A stretch of 64,000 bases of DNA from Mycobacterium spongiae (GCF_018278905.1 NZ_CP046600.1:2232001-2296000); one strand, 5' to 3'. Positions 1 to 8,960 are shown, counted from the stretch's first letter. Notes: generated from the sequence alone by a model not told the origin. Made by a program: numbers and translations.

Positions 1-1
1 C

Positions 2-118
2 ATTCCATCACTGGGACTGCAGAATGTCAGCCACGGCTGCATCAGCCTAAGCCCCGAGGACGCGGAGTGGTACTACAACGCGGTCAATGTGGGCGACCCG
101 GTGATTGTGCTGGAATAG
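2..118 (+). CDS. L,D-transpeptidase (YkuD domain), C-terminal end only
   Basis: The window opens inside this gene; only the last 38 codons and the TAG stop are present. The fragment contains the YkuD active-site motif SHGC, followed by ISLSPEDAEWYYNAV, which is the end of a YkuD catalytic domain with the nucleophilic cysteine in SHGC. Enzymes of this family form 3-3 cross-links in peptidoglycan outside the cytoplasmic membrane. By position next to the Pro/Val-rich secreted protein it would be the counterpart of M. tuberculosis Rv1433 (LdtMt3). The N-terminal part, including any signal sequence, lies outside the window. Confidence 0.85.
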   Translation: MPSLGLQNVSHGCISLSPEDAEWYYNAVNVGDPVIVLE

Positions 119-532
119 CGGCAGCGACGATTTCTCGCGTCCCGACGCGGTTTCGTGCTCAGACGATGCGCTGATGATCTGGGGGGTGCGCGCGCGTGTC
201 GAGATGTTCGTGCCGCGGCCGCCGTTTCACTGTTGTGTTCGCCGTTGTTGACGTTGTTGACGCATCGACGATTGCGCGTACCCCATGCCGCCGAGCGGCG
301 TGAGGTGCCGGTATTTCCGCTGGGCGCACCTTCGAGACAGGGTCAATCACCGACGTAGTTCGTCGCTCGGACGCTTTATCGCTTAGCCCGGTGCGGCGTC
401 GGCGCTGTGAGCGGGCTTCCCTTCCCGCGCGCAGCACCTACCCGACAGGGACGGAACCGGCAGGCGACGCCCCGAAGTTTCGCTCAACCTCACAGAACAG
501 GCGCCGGAAGAGGGGCTGGTCGGGGGTCGGCC
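119..532. other. Intergenic region without a convincing gene
   Basis: 414 bp between the transpeptidase stop and the convergent Pro/Val-rich gene. Short open frames exist on both strands, but none has a ribosome binding site with a plausible protein. M. tuberculosis has a very small annotated ORF (Rv1434) hereabouts; I see no supported equivalent. Confidence 0.5.
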
Positions 533-1396
533 TCAGTGGCCAGCTGCAGGCGCATCCGACGGACCGGGCGGAACCGGCTGGCCGGGCACGGGCCCGCCAG
601 CTGGCGCCGGATCAGTCGGCGCATCCTTGGCCCCAGACATGCCGATCATCGGAGCACTGGCCACGCCTCCGGCGGGAGCACCCGCCGGGACCGGCGCAAG
701 GGCAATCAGCGGAGTGCCCAGGGGCACGACTGGTGCCGGTGCCGCCGCCACCACGGGGACAGGTGCGCCTGCCGGGACGGGGACGGGTGCGCCCGCGGGG
801 ATGGGCACGGGTGCGCCCGCGGGGATGGGCACCGGTGCGCCGGCGGGGATGGGCACCGGTGCGCCGGCGGGGATGGGCACCGGTGCGCCGGCGGGGATCG
901 GCAGGGGTGCGCCGGCGGGGATCGGCAGGGGTGCGCCGGCGGGGATGGGCACCGGTGCGCCAGCGGGAATGGGCACGGGTGCGCCAGCGGGGACGGGGAC
1001 CGGTGCGCCCGCGGGGACGGGGACCGGTGCGCCCGCGGGGACGGGGACCGGTGCGCCCGCCGGCACCGGTACCGGTGCGCCAACTGGCACCGGAGCGCCC
1101 CCTGGCAGCGGTCCAGGCACAACAAACGGAACGCCAGCCATGTCAGTGATTGCGGCACTGCACACGTCCGCGCCGGCCGGCCCGCCACCGGCCACAGGCC
1201 CGCCGGTGGCTGCTGGGTCGCCAATGGCTGCTGGCCCGCCGGCGGCTGCCGGCGCCTCGCCTGACATCCCTTCGATGCACGCGTAGCCACCCGTAATCAG
1301 CGGGTCCGCGGCCGCATCCGGGCTCAACGCTATAGCGGCTCCGCACAACCCAGCGCTGGCAACTACCTTGATGTTGAACCGATCGACGATCGCCAT
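533..1396 (-). CDS. Secreted proline/glycine/valine-rich repeat protein (Rv1435c-like)
   Basis: 287 aa from the ATG at 1396, chosen because GAGGAG lies about 8 bases upstream of it; a longer frame to 1549 lacks such a site. The N-terminus (MAIVDRFNIKVV, a hydrophobic stretch, then DAAA before DPLITGG) looks like a signal peptide cleaved near residue 31. The middle is about fourteen copies of an 8-residue unit of the form AGAPVPIP or AGAPVPVP, then a Pro/Ala/Gly-rich tail without a recognisable domain. Position next to the YkuD gene supports equivalence to M. tuberculosis Rv1435c, which as I recall is shorter (about 200 aa), so the repeat seems expanded here. Function unknown; an exported, cell-wall-associated structural role is only a guess. 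Confidence 0.8.
   Translation of the reverse strand: MAIVDRFNIKVVASAGLCGAAIALSPDAAADPLITGGYACIEGMSGEAPAAAGGPAAIGDPAATGGPVAGGGPAGADVCSAAITDMAGVPFVVPGPLPGGAPVPVGAPVPVPAGAPVPVPAGAPVPVPAGAPVPVPAGAPVPIPAGAPVPIPAGAPLPIPAGAPLPIPAGAPVPIPAGAPVPIPAGAPVPIPAGAPVPIPAGAPVPVPAGAPVPVVAAAPAPVVPLGTPLIALAPVPAGAPAGGVASAPMIGMSGAKDAPTDPAPAGGPVPGQPVPPGPSDAPAAGH
766..1096. repeat. 24-bp in-frame tandem repeat inside the Pro/Val-rich gene
   Basis: About fourteen tandem copies of a 24-bp unit (on the plus strand, GGTGCGCC followed by GGCGGGGATGGGCACC and variants). Each copy encodes eight residues and keeps frame, so copy-number change would lengthen the protein without breaking it. Adjacent units are nearly identical, with alternating GTG/ATG/ATC variants, which indicates recent expansion. 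Confidence 0.85.
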
Positions 1397-1780
1397 CAGC
1401 GTCAACTCTCCTCTATTCGCGCTCAGACATTTCCGCAATCCGTTGGTCCAGCAGAACCGCATAGCCGTACCGAGATCTTTTTCAACGACCGGCCCGATTG
1501 TCGGTAGCCGACGTGCAACATGAGCGGCGCCGCACCGCGCTGTGTCCAAATGGTGACGTCACGACGACGTCACAAGTCAGCGCACCCTCCCCGGACCCTC
1601 ACCGACCTGCGCCGATGGCATCTCGCGGGTGTTTCGTACTCGTCGAAGAACACGCCGGGGCGCCCGCACACGAACTCGCCGGACTCGGCCTTCGGCACCA
1701 ACCGAAGGCCGGCGATCTTGTCTTCCGGCCGGGGGGACCAATTGGCGGTCGGCGGGAGAGCCCACTGCTGCCCGTTCTCG
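1397..1780. other. Intergenic region holding an orphan coding remnant
   Basis: 384 bp between the signal-peptide gene and the TetR stop. About 1400-1560 is the upstream region of the Pro/Val-rich gene. About 1575-1780 on the minus strand has strong coding character and is described separately as a likely gene remnant. Confidence 0.5.
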
Positions 1781-1800
1781 TCAACCGCGGACGGCGATCC
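1570..1800 (-). pseudogene. Orphan 3' fragment of an unidentified gene
   Basis: The minus-strand frame downstream of the TetR stop reads through residues such as GQQWALPPTANW, then RLVPKAESGEFVCG and VFFDEYETP, with almost every third codon position G or C, as in real genes of this genome. No start codon or ribosome binding site precedes it; further 5' this frame is only the shadow of the TetR gene. It therefore looks like the surviving C-terminal part of a gene truncated when the SDR/TetR/MFS module arrived. I do not recognise the family. A functional short protein from a non-standard start cannot be excluded. Confidence 0.35.
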
Positions 1801-2410
1801 CAACCTTGCGCATGACGTGGGCGGTCGCTTGATCGAGCAGCTCGGATCGTAAGTCCAGCTTGTTAATCGCATCACCATTGATCGCTCCGGCCAAGCCGTG
1901 CATGGACGACCAGATGAACAGCGCGTCAAGATCGATCTGATCTGGTTGCGACGGCTCCGGGCCGTGAATGCGACGCATGACTTGGCGCAGGATGTCGAAG
2001 GCATGGACAGCATCGCGCACCAGGTCGGGGTCTTCCGCGGTTTCTGGCCACGGCGTGGAGAACATCAGTCGGTATTCCAACGGGTGCTGCCGGGCGTAGC
2101 TGAGGTATTGCCGCCCCAGTGAGGCCAAGTCATCTTCGGGAGAGTCGAAATGTTCTCTGTCGTCCAGGTGGGCGGCGAACCCTTGGAAACACCGCCGCAT
2201 CACCTCGGCGAGTAAGTGATCACGGCTGGGATAGTGCTTGTATGGCGCTTGATGGGAGACGCCGAGTTTGCGCGCCACCTCGCGCAGGCTGAGGTTTTCC
2301 AGGCCCCGCTCGGCGATCACTTGCTGAGCTGCGGCGATGTAGGCCGCCCTTGCTGGGGGTTCCGACTGGCCGACGGTCACGACCAAGGGTAGCGAGCCAC
2401 CCGGCTTCAA
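1781..2410 (-). CDS. TetR/AcrR family transcriptional regulator
   Basis: 209 aa. The N-terminal helix-turn-helix covers about residues 20-66, with a recognition region reading LSLREVARKLGVSH then YKHYPSRDHLL. The C-terminal ligand domain contains SSMHGLAGAI, typical of the WHG subgroup. Its ATG overlaps the stop of the upstream SDR gene (ATGA), so the two are co-transcribed and translationally coupled. Divergent from them is a drug-efflux MFS gene, and the shared 103-bp gap holds two near-identical palindromes. The simplest model is that this protein represses both directions and is released by an efflux substrate. The ligand is unknown. Confidence 0.9.
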   Translation of the reverse strand: MKPGGSLPLVVTVGQSEPPARAAYIAAAQQVIAERGLENLSLREVARKLGVSHQAPYKHYPSRDHLLAEVMRRCFQGFAAHLDDREHFDSPEDDLASLGRQYLSYARQHPLEYRLMFSTPWPETAEDPDLVRDAVHAFDILRQVMRRIHGPEPSQPDQIDLDALFIWSSMHGLAGAINGDAINKLDLRSELLDQATAHVMRKVGIAVRG

Positions 2411-3285
2411 CGGCCAGCGGCCGTCGGCCCCACCGGCTGGTGGGCGGTCAGGGTCTTCATTACGCGTGACAAGGCCAACACCCGTGCCGGACGCGGCAGT
2501 AGCGCAAGAGGCACACCGAGCAGTTTTGACAGCGCACCCGGCCGCACGGTCGTCCGGCGTCCCAACGCACGCAAGGTTGCGCGAGCAACCGCCTCAGGTG
2601 TCGTGGTGGCCGACAGTTGCATGTCAGCGCGGCCACCGAACCCGCTACGCACCGGCCCGGGCGCCGAGCTGATCACGTCAACGCCGAGCGGTGCTAGCTC
2701 TCGGTGTAGGCCCTCGGCGAGGCTCTGGACATAGGCCTTGGTCGCAGCGTAATTCGCCGCCCGGGGTACTCCCGCGAAGCCCAACAACGAACTCAGCAAG
2801 ACCAGACCGCCGCTGCCGCGCGCGGCCATGCGGCGCCCGTAGTGCCACGCCACCGCCAGCACGGCGGTGCAATTCACTGCGAGCATCTCGATCTCGTCGG
2901 ATAGCGGCGCATCGATCAGTGGCCCGGACCGACCGAACCCCGCGGCAGCCACCACGATTCCCACATCGAGATCGGCGGTGGCCTGCACCAGCCCTTCGAC
3001 CGCACTCGCGTCTGCGAGGTCCGTAGGGATGACTCGGCAGGCGATACCGTGCTTGTCGGCGAGCTCCTGGGCCAACTTCTCGAGCACCGGACCGCGTCGA
3101 GCTACCAGAACGAGGTTCAGGCCCCGGGCCGCCAACTGGATCGCGAACTCACGTCCGATTCCGTCCGAGGCCCCGGTCACCACCGCCCATGGGCCATATC
3201 GGCGCCCGAACGAGGACGCCGCGATCGGGGCGCCGTTACCGTCTCGCTCAGCCGCTTGCGTTCCCGCGGAGACATGTCGTCGCAT
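2407..3285 (-). CDS. Short-chain dehydrogenase/reductase
   Basis: 292 aa from an ATG preceded by GGAGCAGGT. Classical SDR layout: the dinucleotide-binding motif TGASDGIG at residues 37-44, an AAAGFG element near 113-118 in place of the usual NNAG, a serine pair near 165, and the catalytic YxxxK as Tyr179 and Lys183 (YAATK). A 30-residue polar N-terminal extension precedes the Rossmann fold. It probably reduces or oxidises a small carbonyl/alcohol substrate with NAD(P)H in the cytoplasm; the substrate is unknown. Coupling to a TetR regulator and divergence from a drug-efflux gene suggest it modifies the compound that is sensed and exported. Confidence 0.88.
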   Translation of the reverse strand: MRRHVSAGTQAAERDGNGAPIAASSFGRRYGPWAVVTGASDGIGREFAIQLAARGLNLVLVARRGPVLEKLAQELADKHGIACRVIPTDLADASAVEGLVQATADLDVGIVVAAAGFGRSGPLIDAPLSDEIEMLAVNCTAVLAVAWHYGRRMAARGSGGLVLLSSLLGFAGVPRAANYAATKAYVQSLAEGLHRELAPLGVDVISSAPGPVRSGFGGRADMQLSATTTPEAVARATLRALGRRTTVRPGALSKLLGVPLALLPRPARVLALSRVMKTLTAHQPVGPTAAGR

Positions 3286-3314
3286 ACCTGCTCCTGGTTA
3301 CTTCGAGGTTAACC

Positions 3315-3331
3315 GGTTGACAGCGTCAACC
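3315..3331. promoter_or_regulatory. Palindromic operator 1 of the SDR/MFS divergent promoter
   Basis: Perfect inverted repeat GGTTGAC-AGC-GTCAACC. It lies 30 bp upstream of the SDR start. It shares the 15-bp core GTTGACANNGTCAAC with a second site whose centre is 33 bp away, about three helical turns. Both cores contain TTGACA, so they may also overlap -35 elements. The likely binder is the TetR protein encoded in the same module (inference). Confidence 0.7.
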
Positions 3332-3348
3332 AATCGTAGGAATGATGT

Positions 3349-3363
3349 GTTGACACTGTCAAC
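3349..3363. promoter_or_regulatory. Palindromic operator 2 of the SDR/MFS divergent promoter
   Basis: Perfect inverted repeat GTTGACA-C-TGTCAAC, matching the core of operator 1 except at the two central bases. It ends 25 bp before the MFS start codon, where a bound repressor would block transcription of the efflux gene. Confidence 0.7.
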
Positions 3364-3388
3364 CTGTCGCCCTCGAAGGATGCGCACC

Positions 3389-4963
3389 ATGCACAATATC
3401 TTGCGCCACCAGGTGCTTCACAACCGTTCCGTTGCGCTTGCGGTGGTCTGTCTCAGCGTGTTCGTCATCAGCGTCGACGCCACGATCGTTAACGTCGCTT
3501 TGCCCACCCTGTCGCGGGACCTCGACGCCGACAACGCGCAGCTGCAATGGATCGTGGACGCCTACACGCTGGTTCTATCAGGGCTGCTGCTCTCGGCGGG
3601 CAGCCTGGCCGACCGATACGGACGGCGCGGCTGGCTCATCGCCGGCGTCGTCGTGTTCGCCGTTGCGTCTGTCGTGGCGGCCCGTGCCTCATCGGCCGAT
3701 GCTTTGATCGCGGCGCGTGCGGGCATGGGGGTCGGTGCCGCTGTCATATTCCCCACCACGCTGAGTTTGATCAGCAACATCTTCACCGAGCCGGTCGCGC
3801 GGGCCAAGGCGATTGGCGGATGGGCGGCGATGACCGGAATCGGGGTGGCCGTCGGACCAATCAGCGGCGGCTGGCTGTTGGCGAACTTTGCCTGGGGCTC
3901 CATCTTCCTAGTCAACGTGCCCATCGCCGCGGTCGCCATCGTCGGTGCATGGCTGTTTGTGCCGACGTCGCGTGACCCCGCCGCACCGCCCATCGACGTC
4001 GGCGGCCTCATCCTTTCCATCGCGGGCATAACAGCACTCGTCTACACCGTCATCGAGGCCCCGGGCTGGGGCTGGACCAACATCCGGACGCTAGGAGGGC
4101 TCACAGCGGCCGCGATGGTGCTGGCCGGGTTCGCGCTGTGGGAGCGGCAGCGGCGTTATCCGATGCTCGATCTATCGGTGTTTGCCAACCGGCGCTTCTC
4201 CGGCGGCACTCTGGCGGTCACCGCAAGCTTTGTGACGTTGTTCGGGTTCATCTTCGTGATTACCCAGTACTTCCAGTTCATCAAGGACTACAGCGCCTTG
4301 ACCACCGGAGTGCGGTTGCTGCCGGTCGCCGTATCGATCGCCATGGCTAGCATGCTCGGTCCCCGCATCGTGGAAATGATCGGCAGTACCACCGTCATCG
4401 TCGCCGGGCTGGCCATCTTCGCCATGGGTCTGGGATGGGCTTCAACCGTCGACGCTGCCACGCCTTACCCCCAAATCGCGGCGCAGATGCTGCTGTTGGG
4501 TGCCGGTCTCGGCTTGACGTTCGCTCCGGCAACGGAGGCGGTGATGGGATCGCTACATACTGATACCGCTGGCGTTGGCGCGGCGATCAACTCCACCAGC
4601 CGAGAGCTGGGCGGAACATTGGGGGTCGCGATCATCGGCAGCGTGTTCGCATCGGTATATACCGGTAGGCTCACCGCGGATCCGCTGCTGGCCGGGCTGC
4701 CGGCCCAAGCCCGCGACACCATGGGTCAGTCGGTGGCGGGGGCCTACAAGGTGATCGCGCAACTGCCGCCGGACCAGGTCACGGCGATCAGCGATGTCGT
4801 GCAGCACGCGTTCCTGGATGGGTTGCGTATCGGCACGTTGATCTGTGCCGGCATCGCCATGGCTGCGGCCGCGGTCATCGCCGTCCTGTTGCCACCGCGC
4901 GCACCCGCGCCCCCATCGGCCGAAGGTGATCGGGCCAGCCTGATCGGGGCCGCGCGATCATGA
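3389..4963 (+). CDS. MFS drug:H+ antiporter, DHA2 (14-TMS) family
   Basis: 524 aa. The ATG at 3389 is chosen because GAAGGA lies 8 bases upstream and the protein then starts MHNILRHQVLHNRS just before the first membrane helix; the open frame extends much further 5' over the SDR gene, but that part is a shadow. Family features: motif A in the loop after helix 2 (GSLADRYGRRG), the antiporter motif C (TGIGVAVGPISGG), an acidic residue in helix 1 (SVDATIVNVALP), and enough hydrophobic segments for 14 helices. Such proteins export drugs or toxic metabolites using the proton gradient. It is divergent from the SDR-TetR pair with shared operators, so expression is probably induced by substrate. No counterpart is known to me at this place in H37Rv. 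Confidence 0.9.
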   Translation: MHNILRHQVLHNRSVALAVVCLSVFVISVDATIVNVALPTLSRDLDADNAQLQWIVDAYTLVLSGLLLSAGSLADRYGRRGWLIAGVVVFAVASVVAARASSADALIAARAGMGVGAAVIFPTTLSLISNIFTEPVARAKAIGGWAAMTGIGVAVGPISGGWLLANFAWGSIFLVNVPIAAVAIVGAWLFVPTSRDPAAPPIDVGGLILSIAGITALVYTVIEAPGWGWTNIRTLGGLTAAAMVLAGFALWERQRRYPMLDLSVFANRRFSGGTLAVTASFVTLFGFIFVITQYFQFIKDYSALTTGVRLLPVAVSIAMASMLGPRIVEMIGSTTVIVAGLAIFAMGLGWASTVDAATPYPQIAAQMLLLGAGLGLTFAPATEAVMGSLHTDTAGVGAAINSTSRELGGTLGVAIIGSVFASVYTGRLTADPLLAGLPAQARDTMGQSVAGAYKVIAQLPPDQVTAISDVVQHAFLDGLRIGTLICAGIAMAAAAVIAVLLPPRAPAPPSAEGDRASLIGAARS

Positions 4964-5217
4964 CGACATCGATGGCTGCGGTGTCCACCCCCTATCCGCG
5001 TGTCAGCATCACCGCCGCCACTGCTCACCAGCCCGTGGCCATCGTGATGACCCAAGCGCGAATCGATCGAGCGCGCCGCGCCGAGTTCGTCCGGCAAACT
5101 AGCTGCGTCATGGACGCGATGGTGGGACAGCCGGGTCTGCTCGGCTACTCGGCCAGGCGCCAAGTATTCAGCATGCACGCGTGGCGGGCCAGCCTCGCCC
5201 GTGCACACATTCTGTAG
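4960..5217 (+). CDS. Small hypothetical protein coupled to the efflux gene, possibly truncated
   Basis: 85 aa. Its ATG overlaps the MFS stop (ATGA), so it is translated with the efflux pump. The residues IVMTQARIDRARRAEFVRQ and QPGLLGYSARRQVFSMHAW resemble the first part of ferredoxin-like antibiotic-biosynthesis-monooxygenase (ABM) domains, a weak match made by eye. The frame closes at TAG 5215-5217, but the same frame continues with a coding-like stretch (SWAQALAMFAESDDSDD and onward) up to a TGA at 5341-5343. Either this is a short protein or an in-frame stop has truncated a gene of about 127 codons. Confidence 0.5.
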   Translation: MTTSMAAVSTPYPRVSITAATAHQPVAIVMTQARIDRARRAEFVRQTSCVMDAMVGQPGLLGYSARRQVFSMHAWRASLARAHIL

Positions 5218-5588
5218 AGCTGGGCTCAGGCGCTGGCGATGTTCGCCGAGTCCGACGATTCCGACGATAGCGTCACGACGCCGAACCAGCTGCTGAGAAT
5301 CGGTATGGATTCCTTGCCCGATGGGATTTCGCGGAAAGTCTGATGTTGGGCTGGCGGTTGGCATAAAGTTGTTTGCTGCCAGACTGTTTGACTTGTCGGA
5401 TGCTCGATGAAGTGTCGGTGTCGGGAGGCGCAGCATGGTGGATCGGGTCATACCGGTGGTGAGGGCGGCGGCCGGTGCGATGGCGCTGGTGGATGCGCGG
5501 CCGCCACGTGCGTGGTAGGTAATCAGCCGGGGCGGCCACGGCGGTGGCGGCTAGGCCGGAGAATGCAGCCGGAGAAGGGATCGACGCG
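5218..5588. other. Upstream region of the first PPE gene, copied before the second
   Basis: 371 bp. The first 130 bp continue the frame of the small gene above. From about 5367 the sequence is shared with the region upstream of the second PPE gene, except for a 63-bp segment (about 5415-5477) absent there. This segment must hold the promoter of the PPE gene; I could not identify -35 and -10 elements with confidence. Confidence 0.5.
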
Positions 5589-6510
5589 ATGAGCTTTATG
5601 GTGTTGCCGCCAGAGGTGAATTCGGCGCGGATGTTTGCCGGTGCGGGGTCGGCTCCGACGCTGGCCGCGTCGGTGGCCTGGGATGGGTTGGCTGCTGAGC
5701 TGGGGTCGGCGGCGGCGTCGTTTTCGTCGTTGACTGCGGGGTTGGCGGGGGAGTCGTGGCAGGGTCCGGCGGCGGTGGCGATGGCGGCGGCGGCGGCGCC
5801 GTATGTGAGTTGGCTTTCGGCGGCGGCGGCGCAGGCGGGGGGCGCGGCTGTCCAGGCCAAAGCGGCCGCGGCGGTGTATGAGGCCGCGCGGGCGGCTACC
5901 GCGCATCCGGTGATGGTGGCGGCTAACCGTAATCAGTTGGTGTCGCTGGTGTTGTCGAACTTGTTTGGGCAAAACGCTCCGGCGATCGCGGCGACCGAGG
6001 TGGCCTATGAGGAGTTGTGGGCGCAGGACGTGGCGGCGATGGTGGGTTATCACGTTGGGGCGTCGGCGGTGGTCGATCAGTTGGCTCCGTGGCAGCAGGT
6101 GATGCGTTCGTTGCCGGGTTCGGTGGCTGGTCTGGTGGCGGGCCCTGTGGCCGGTGGGGCGGTGGGGGTGAGTCCGGCCGCGACGCGGGTGGTTGCGGCG
6201 GCGGGGCGGGTGGCTGATGTGGCCGCGGGTAGCCCGGTTGCGGCGCGGGTGGCTGCGGCGGGTGCGCGGGTGTCCGGGGTGGTGGCGGCTCCGCTGGCGG
6301 CGGCTCGTGCGGCGGCGGCGAGTGTGACGGCGCAGGTGGTGACGCCGGTGGCGGCGGGGCCGGCGGCTGCTGGGGTTGGTCCGGCTGCGTTGGCGATTCC
6401 GGCGTTGGGTATCGGGAATATCGGTGTGGGGAATTTGTTGAGCATCGGCAATATTGGCAACAACAACCTGGGCAGTGGAAACACCGGTGACTTCAACATC
6501 GGGTCGGGGA
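5478..6510 (+). repeat. Duplicated block, copy A (PPE upstream region plus PPE domain)
   Basis: About 1,030 bp almost identical to 9182-10214 (offset 3,704); the one substitution I see is C to T at 6218/9922. It spans the leader, the whole PPE domain and the first MPTR repeats. Such identity at non-synonymous, synonymous and non-coding positions alike indicates recent duplication or conversion. Confidence 0.9.
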
Positions 6511-8960
6511 ATACTGGCAATGCGAACCTGGGTAGCGGAAATCAGGGTCAGGCCAACCTGGGTAGCGGGAATTTCGGCTTCTTCAACCTGGGCAGCGGAA
6601 ACCTCGGCAACACCAACCTCGGCGACGGCAACTTCGGCTCACTGAACCTGGGCAGCGGAAACAACGGATCTGGCAACTTCGGCTTCGGGAACTCCGGTAG
6701 CGGGAACTTCGGCAGCGGAAACATCGGCGACACCAACGTGGGCAGCGGAAATATCGGCAACTTGAACTTGGGTAGCGGAAACAACGGTGCCTCGAACGTG
6801 GGCTTTGGGAACCTCGGCAACAACAACCTGGGCTTTGGGAACACCGGCAACAACAACATCGGCTTCGGGATCACGGGCAACAACCAGATCGGTATTGGTG
6901 GGCTGAACTCCGGCGTCGGGAACTTCGGCTTCGGCAACTCCGGTAACAACAACATCGGTTTCTTCAACTCGGGCAGCAACAATATTGGTTTCTTCAACTC
7001 CGGGGACAATAACTTCGGCTTCGGAAACTCCGCTAACACCAACACGGGCTTCTGGAACTCGGGCGATATCAACACGGGCTTCGGCAACGCGGGCAACGAC
7101 AACACCGGCTTCGGGAACTCGGGCTTCCAAAACACCGGTTTCGGGAACTCGGGCAACCAAAACACGGGCTTCGGCAACGCGGGCTTGCAAAACACCGGCG
7201 TCGGAAACTCGGGCTCCACGAACACCGGCTTCGGAAACTCGGGCGAGATCAATACGGGCTGGGGCAACTCGGGTGACACCAACACGGGCGGCTTCAACGC
7301 GGGTGACCTGAATACCGGCATCGGCAGCGCGACCAACCAAGTTGGTCCGAACTCGGGCTTTGGCAACACCGGCACCGGCAACTCGGGCTTCAATAACTCG
7401 GGCGTGGGTAGTTCGGGCTTGCTGAACCCGAGCGACGATAGCTCCGGATTCCAGAACACCGGCAACTTCAACTCCGGCTTCCAGAACACGGGTGGGATCC
7501 TGAACTCGGGTTTCTTCAACTCGGGCCTGTTCAGCTCGGGAGTGGCCAATGCGGGCATCACCAGCTCGGGTATTGCGAACTCGGGTGACGGTAGCTCGGG
7601 GGGGTTCAACACCGCCAATAACCAGTCGGGTTTCTTCGGCATCTCCGCGCTGGCGTTTGCGGCTGTGGCCGGCCTGCCGGCCGTGCCCGCGATTCCCCTA
7701 CCGGGCCTCCCGCCCATCAACACCGGCTTCGGGAACATCGGCGCGTGGAACCTGGGCATCGGCAACATCGGCGACCTCAACCTGGGCAGCGGCAACACCG
7801 GCTCGTGGAACTTCGGCGACGGGAATCTGGGGAACGCCAACCTGGGCAGCGGCAACGACGGCAACGCGAACCTGGGCATCGGAAACGACGGATTGTTCAA
7901 CTTCGGTGGCGGAAACGCCGGCAACACGAACTTCGGCTTCGGAAATGACGGCGATCTCAACTTCGGCTTCGGGAACCGCAACGACGGAAACTTCGGTCTC
8001 GGAAACCAGGGCACCGGAAACTTCGGCAGCGGGAACAGTGGCAGCACCAACTTCGGCAGCGGAAATCTCGGCAATTTCAACGTGGGTAGCGGCAACAACG
8101 GGTTGTCGAACGTGGGCTTTGGGAACCTCGGTGACAACAATCTGGGCTTTGGGAACAACGGCAACAACAACATCGGCTTTGGGCTCACCGGCAACAACCA
8201 GATCGGTATTGGCGCGCTGAACTCGGGTGTCGGAAACATCGGTTTTGGCAACTCCGGCAACAACAACATCGGATTCTTCAACTCCGGTAGCAACAACATC
8301 GGCTTCTTCAACTCCGGCGATGGGAACTTCGGCTTCGAAAACGCCGGTAACACCAACACCGGCTTCTGGAACGAGGGCGACAGAAACACTGGCTTCGGAA
8401 GCGCGGGCAACGCCAACACCGGATTCGGAAACGGGGCCGACCAAAACACCGGATTTGGAAACTCGGGCTTCCAAAACACCGGTTTCGGAAATTCCGGCAA
8501 CCAGAACACGGGATTTGGAAACTCGGGCTTCCAAAACACTGGCTTCGGAAACTCGGGGGCCGACAACACGGGGTGGGGTAACTCGGGCGACACCAACACC
8601 GGCGGCTTCAACTCGGGCAACCTGAACACCGGCTTCGGCAGCGCGGTTAACCAGGCGGTCGCGAACTCGGGCTTCGGCAACACCGGCGCCGGTCACTCGG
8701 GCTTCAACAACTCGGGCAACAATGGCTCCGGCTTCCTGAACTCGGGCAACGGTAGCTCCGGCTTCCAGAACATGGGCAACAACAGCTCCGGCCTACAGAA
8801 CATGGGCGGGCCCTTCGTATCGGGCTTCTTCAACGTGGGCAACTTCACTTCGGGCTTGGCCAATACGGGCGACCAGACTTCAGGTGTGGCGAACTCGGGC
8901 ATCAACAGCTCGGGGGGGTTCAACACCGGCAATAACCAGTCGGGTTTCTTCAACTTGTGA
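5589..8960 (+). CDS. PPE family protein, MPTR subfamily (first of three)
   Basis: 1,123 aa. The start MSFMVLPPE at 5589 is chosen because GGAGAAGGGA precedes it and because PPE proteins begin this way; the open frame begins 45 bp earlier. Residues 1 to about 180 are the PPE domain with PPE at 7-9 and the WxG element in [11 protein letters not shown]. An Ala/Val-rich linker (about 180-275) follows, then two long blocks of Asn/Gly pentapeptides (NxGxGNxG; e.g. [16 protein letters not shown]). A non-repeat hydrophobic spacer at about residues 685-708 ([21 protein letters not shown]) separates them. MPTR proteins are thought to be exported by ESX type VII systems and act at or beyond the cell surface. 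No PE partner gene is adjacent. Confidence 0.93.
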   Translation: MSFMVLPPEVNSARMFAGAGSAPTLAASVAWDGLAAELGSAAASFSSLTAGLAGESWQGPAAVAMAAAAAPYVSWLSAAAAQAGGAAVQAKAAAAVYEAARAATAHPVMVAANRNQLVSLVLSNLFGQNAPAIAATEVAYEELWAQDVAAMVGYHVGASAVVDQLAPWQQVMRSLPGSVAGLVAGPVAGGAVGVSPAATRVVAAAGRVADVAAGSPVAARVAAAGARVSGVVAAPLAAARAAAASVTAQVVTPVAAGPAAAGVGPAALAIPALGIGNIGVGNLLSIGNIGNNNLGSGNTGDFNIGSGNTGNANLGSGNQGQANLGSGNFGFFNLGSGNLGNTNLGDGNFGSLNLGSGNNGSGNFGFGNSGSGNFGSGNIGDTNVGSGNIGNLNLGSGNNGASNVGFGNLGNNNLGFGNTGNNNIGFGITGNNQIGIGGLNSGVGNFGFGNSGNNNIGFFNSGSNNIGFFNSGDNNFGFGNSANTNTGFWNSGDINTGFGNAGNDNTGFGNSGFQNTGFGNSGNQNTGFGNAGLQNTGVGNSGSTNTGFGNSGEINTGWGNSGDTNTGGFNAGDLNTGIGSATNQVGPNSGFGNTGTGNSGFNNSGVGSSGLLNPSDDSSGFQNTGNFNSGFQNTGGILNSGFFNSGLFSSGVANAGITSSGIANSGDGSSGGFNTANNQSGFFGISALAFAAVAGLPAVPAIPLPGLPPINTGFGNIGAWNLGIGNIGDLNLGSGNTGSWNFGDGNLGNANLGSGNDGNANLGIGNDGLFNFGGGNAGNTNFGFGNDGDLNFGFGNRNDGNFGLGNQGTGNFGSGNSGSTNFGSGNLGNFNVGSGNNGLSNVGFGNLGDNNLGFGNNGNNNIGFGLTGNNQIGIGALNSGVGNIGFGNSGNNNIGFFNSGSNNIGFFNSGDGNFGFENAGNTNTGFWNEGDRNTGFGSAGNANTGFGNGADQNTGFGNSGFQNTGFGNSGNQNTGFGNSGFQNTGFGNSGADNTGWGNSGDTNTGGFNSGNLNTGFGSAVNQAVANSGFGNTGAGHSGFNNSGNNGSGFLNSGNGSSGFQNMGNNSSGLQNMGGPFVSGFFNVGNFTSGLANTGDQTSGVANSGINSSGGFNTGNNQSGFFNL
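6957..7680 (+). repeat. Gene-conversion tract shared by PPE genes 1 and 3 (copy in gene 1)
   Basis: 724 bp that match 14341-15064 (offset 7,384) with four substitutions by my line-by-line comparison, while the sequence immediately on both sides diverges. The tract lies in the first MPTR block and runs into the hydrophobic spacer. Confidence 0.85.

Noticed and set aside
766..1096. Possible CRISPR array
   Set aside because: The 24-bp units are contiguous, in frame and without spacers; no cas genes are nearby.
391..1290. Plus-strand frames over the Pro/Val-rich gene (Gly/Ala/Thr-rich and Arg-rich)
   Set aside because: They are translations of the 24-bp repeat in other frames. The minus-strand frame has the signal peptide, ribosome site and known neighbour.
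2867..3388. N-terminal extension of the MFS gene to 2867
   Set aside because: This part is antisense to the SDR gene and covers the operators. ATG 3389 has a ribosome site and precedes the first membrane helix.
6548..8683. Long minus-strand frame (711 codons) over PPE gene 1, with similar ones over genes 2 and 3
   Set aside because: The Asn/Gly repeat is periodic, so the antisense frame stays open and reads as monotonous Pro/Lys/Phe/Leu repeats. It has no start signal and merely mirrors the MPTR code.
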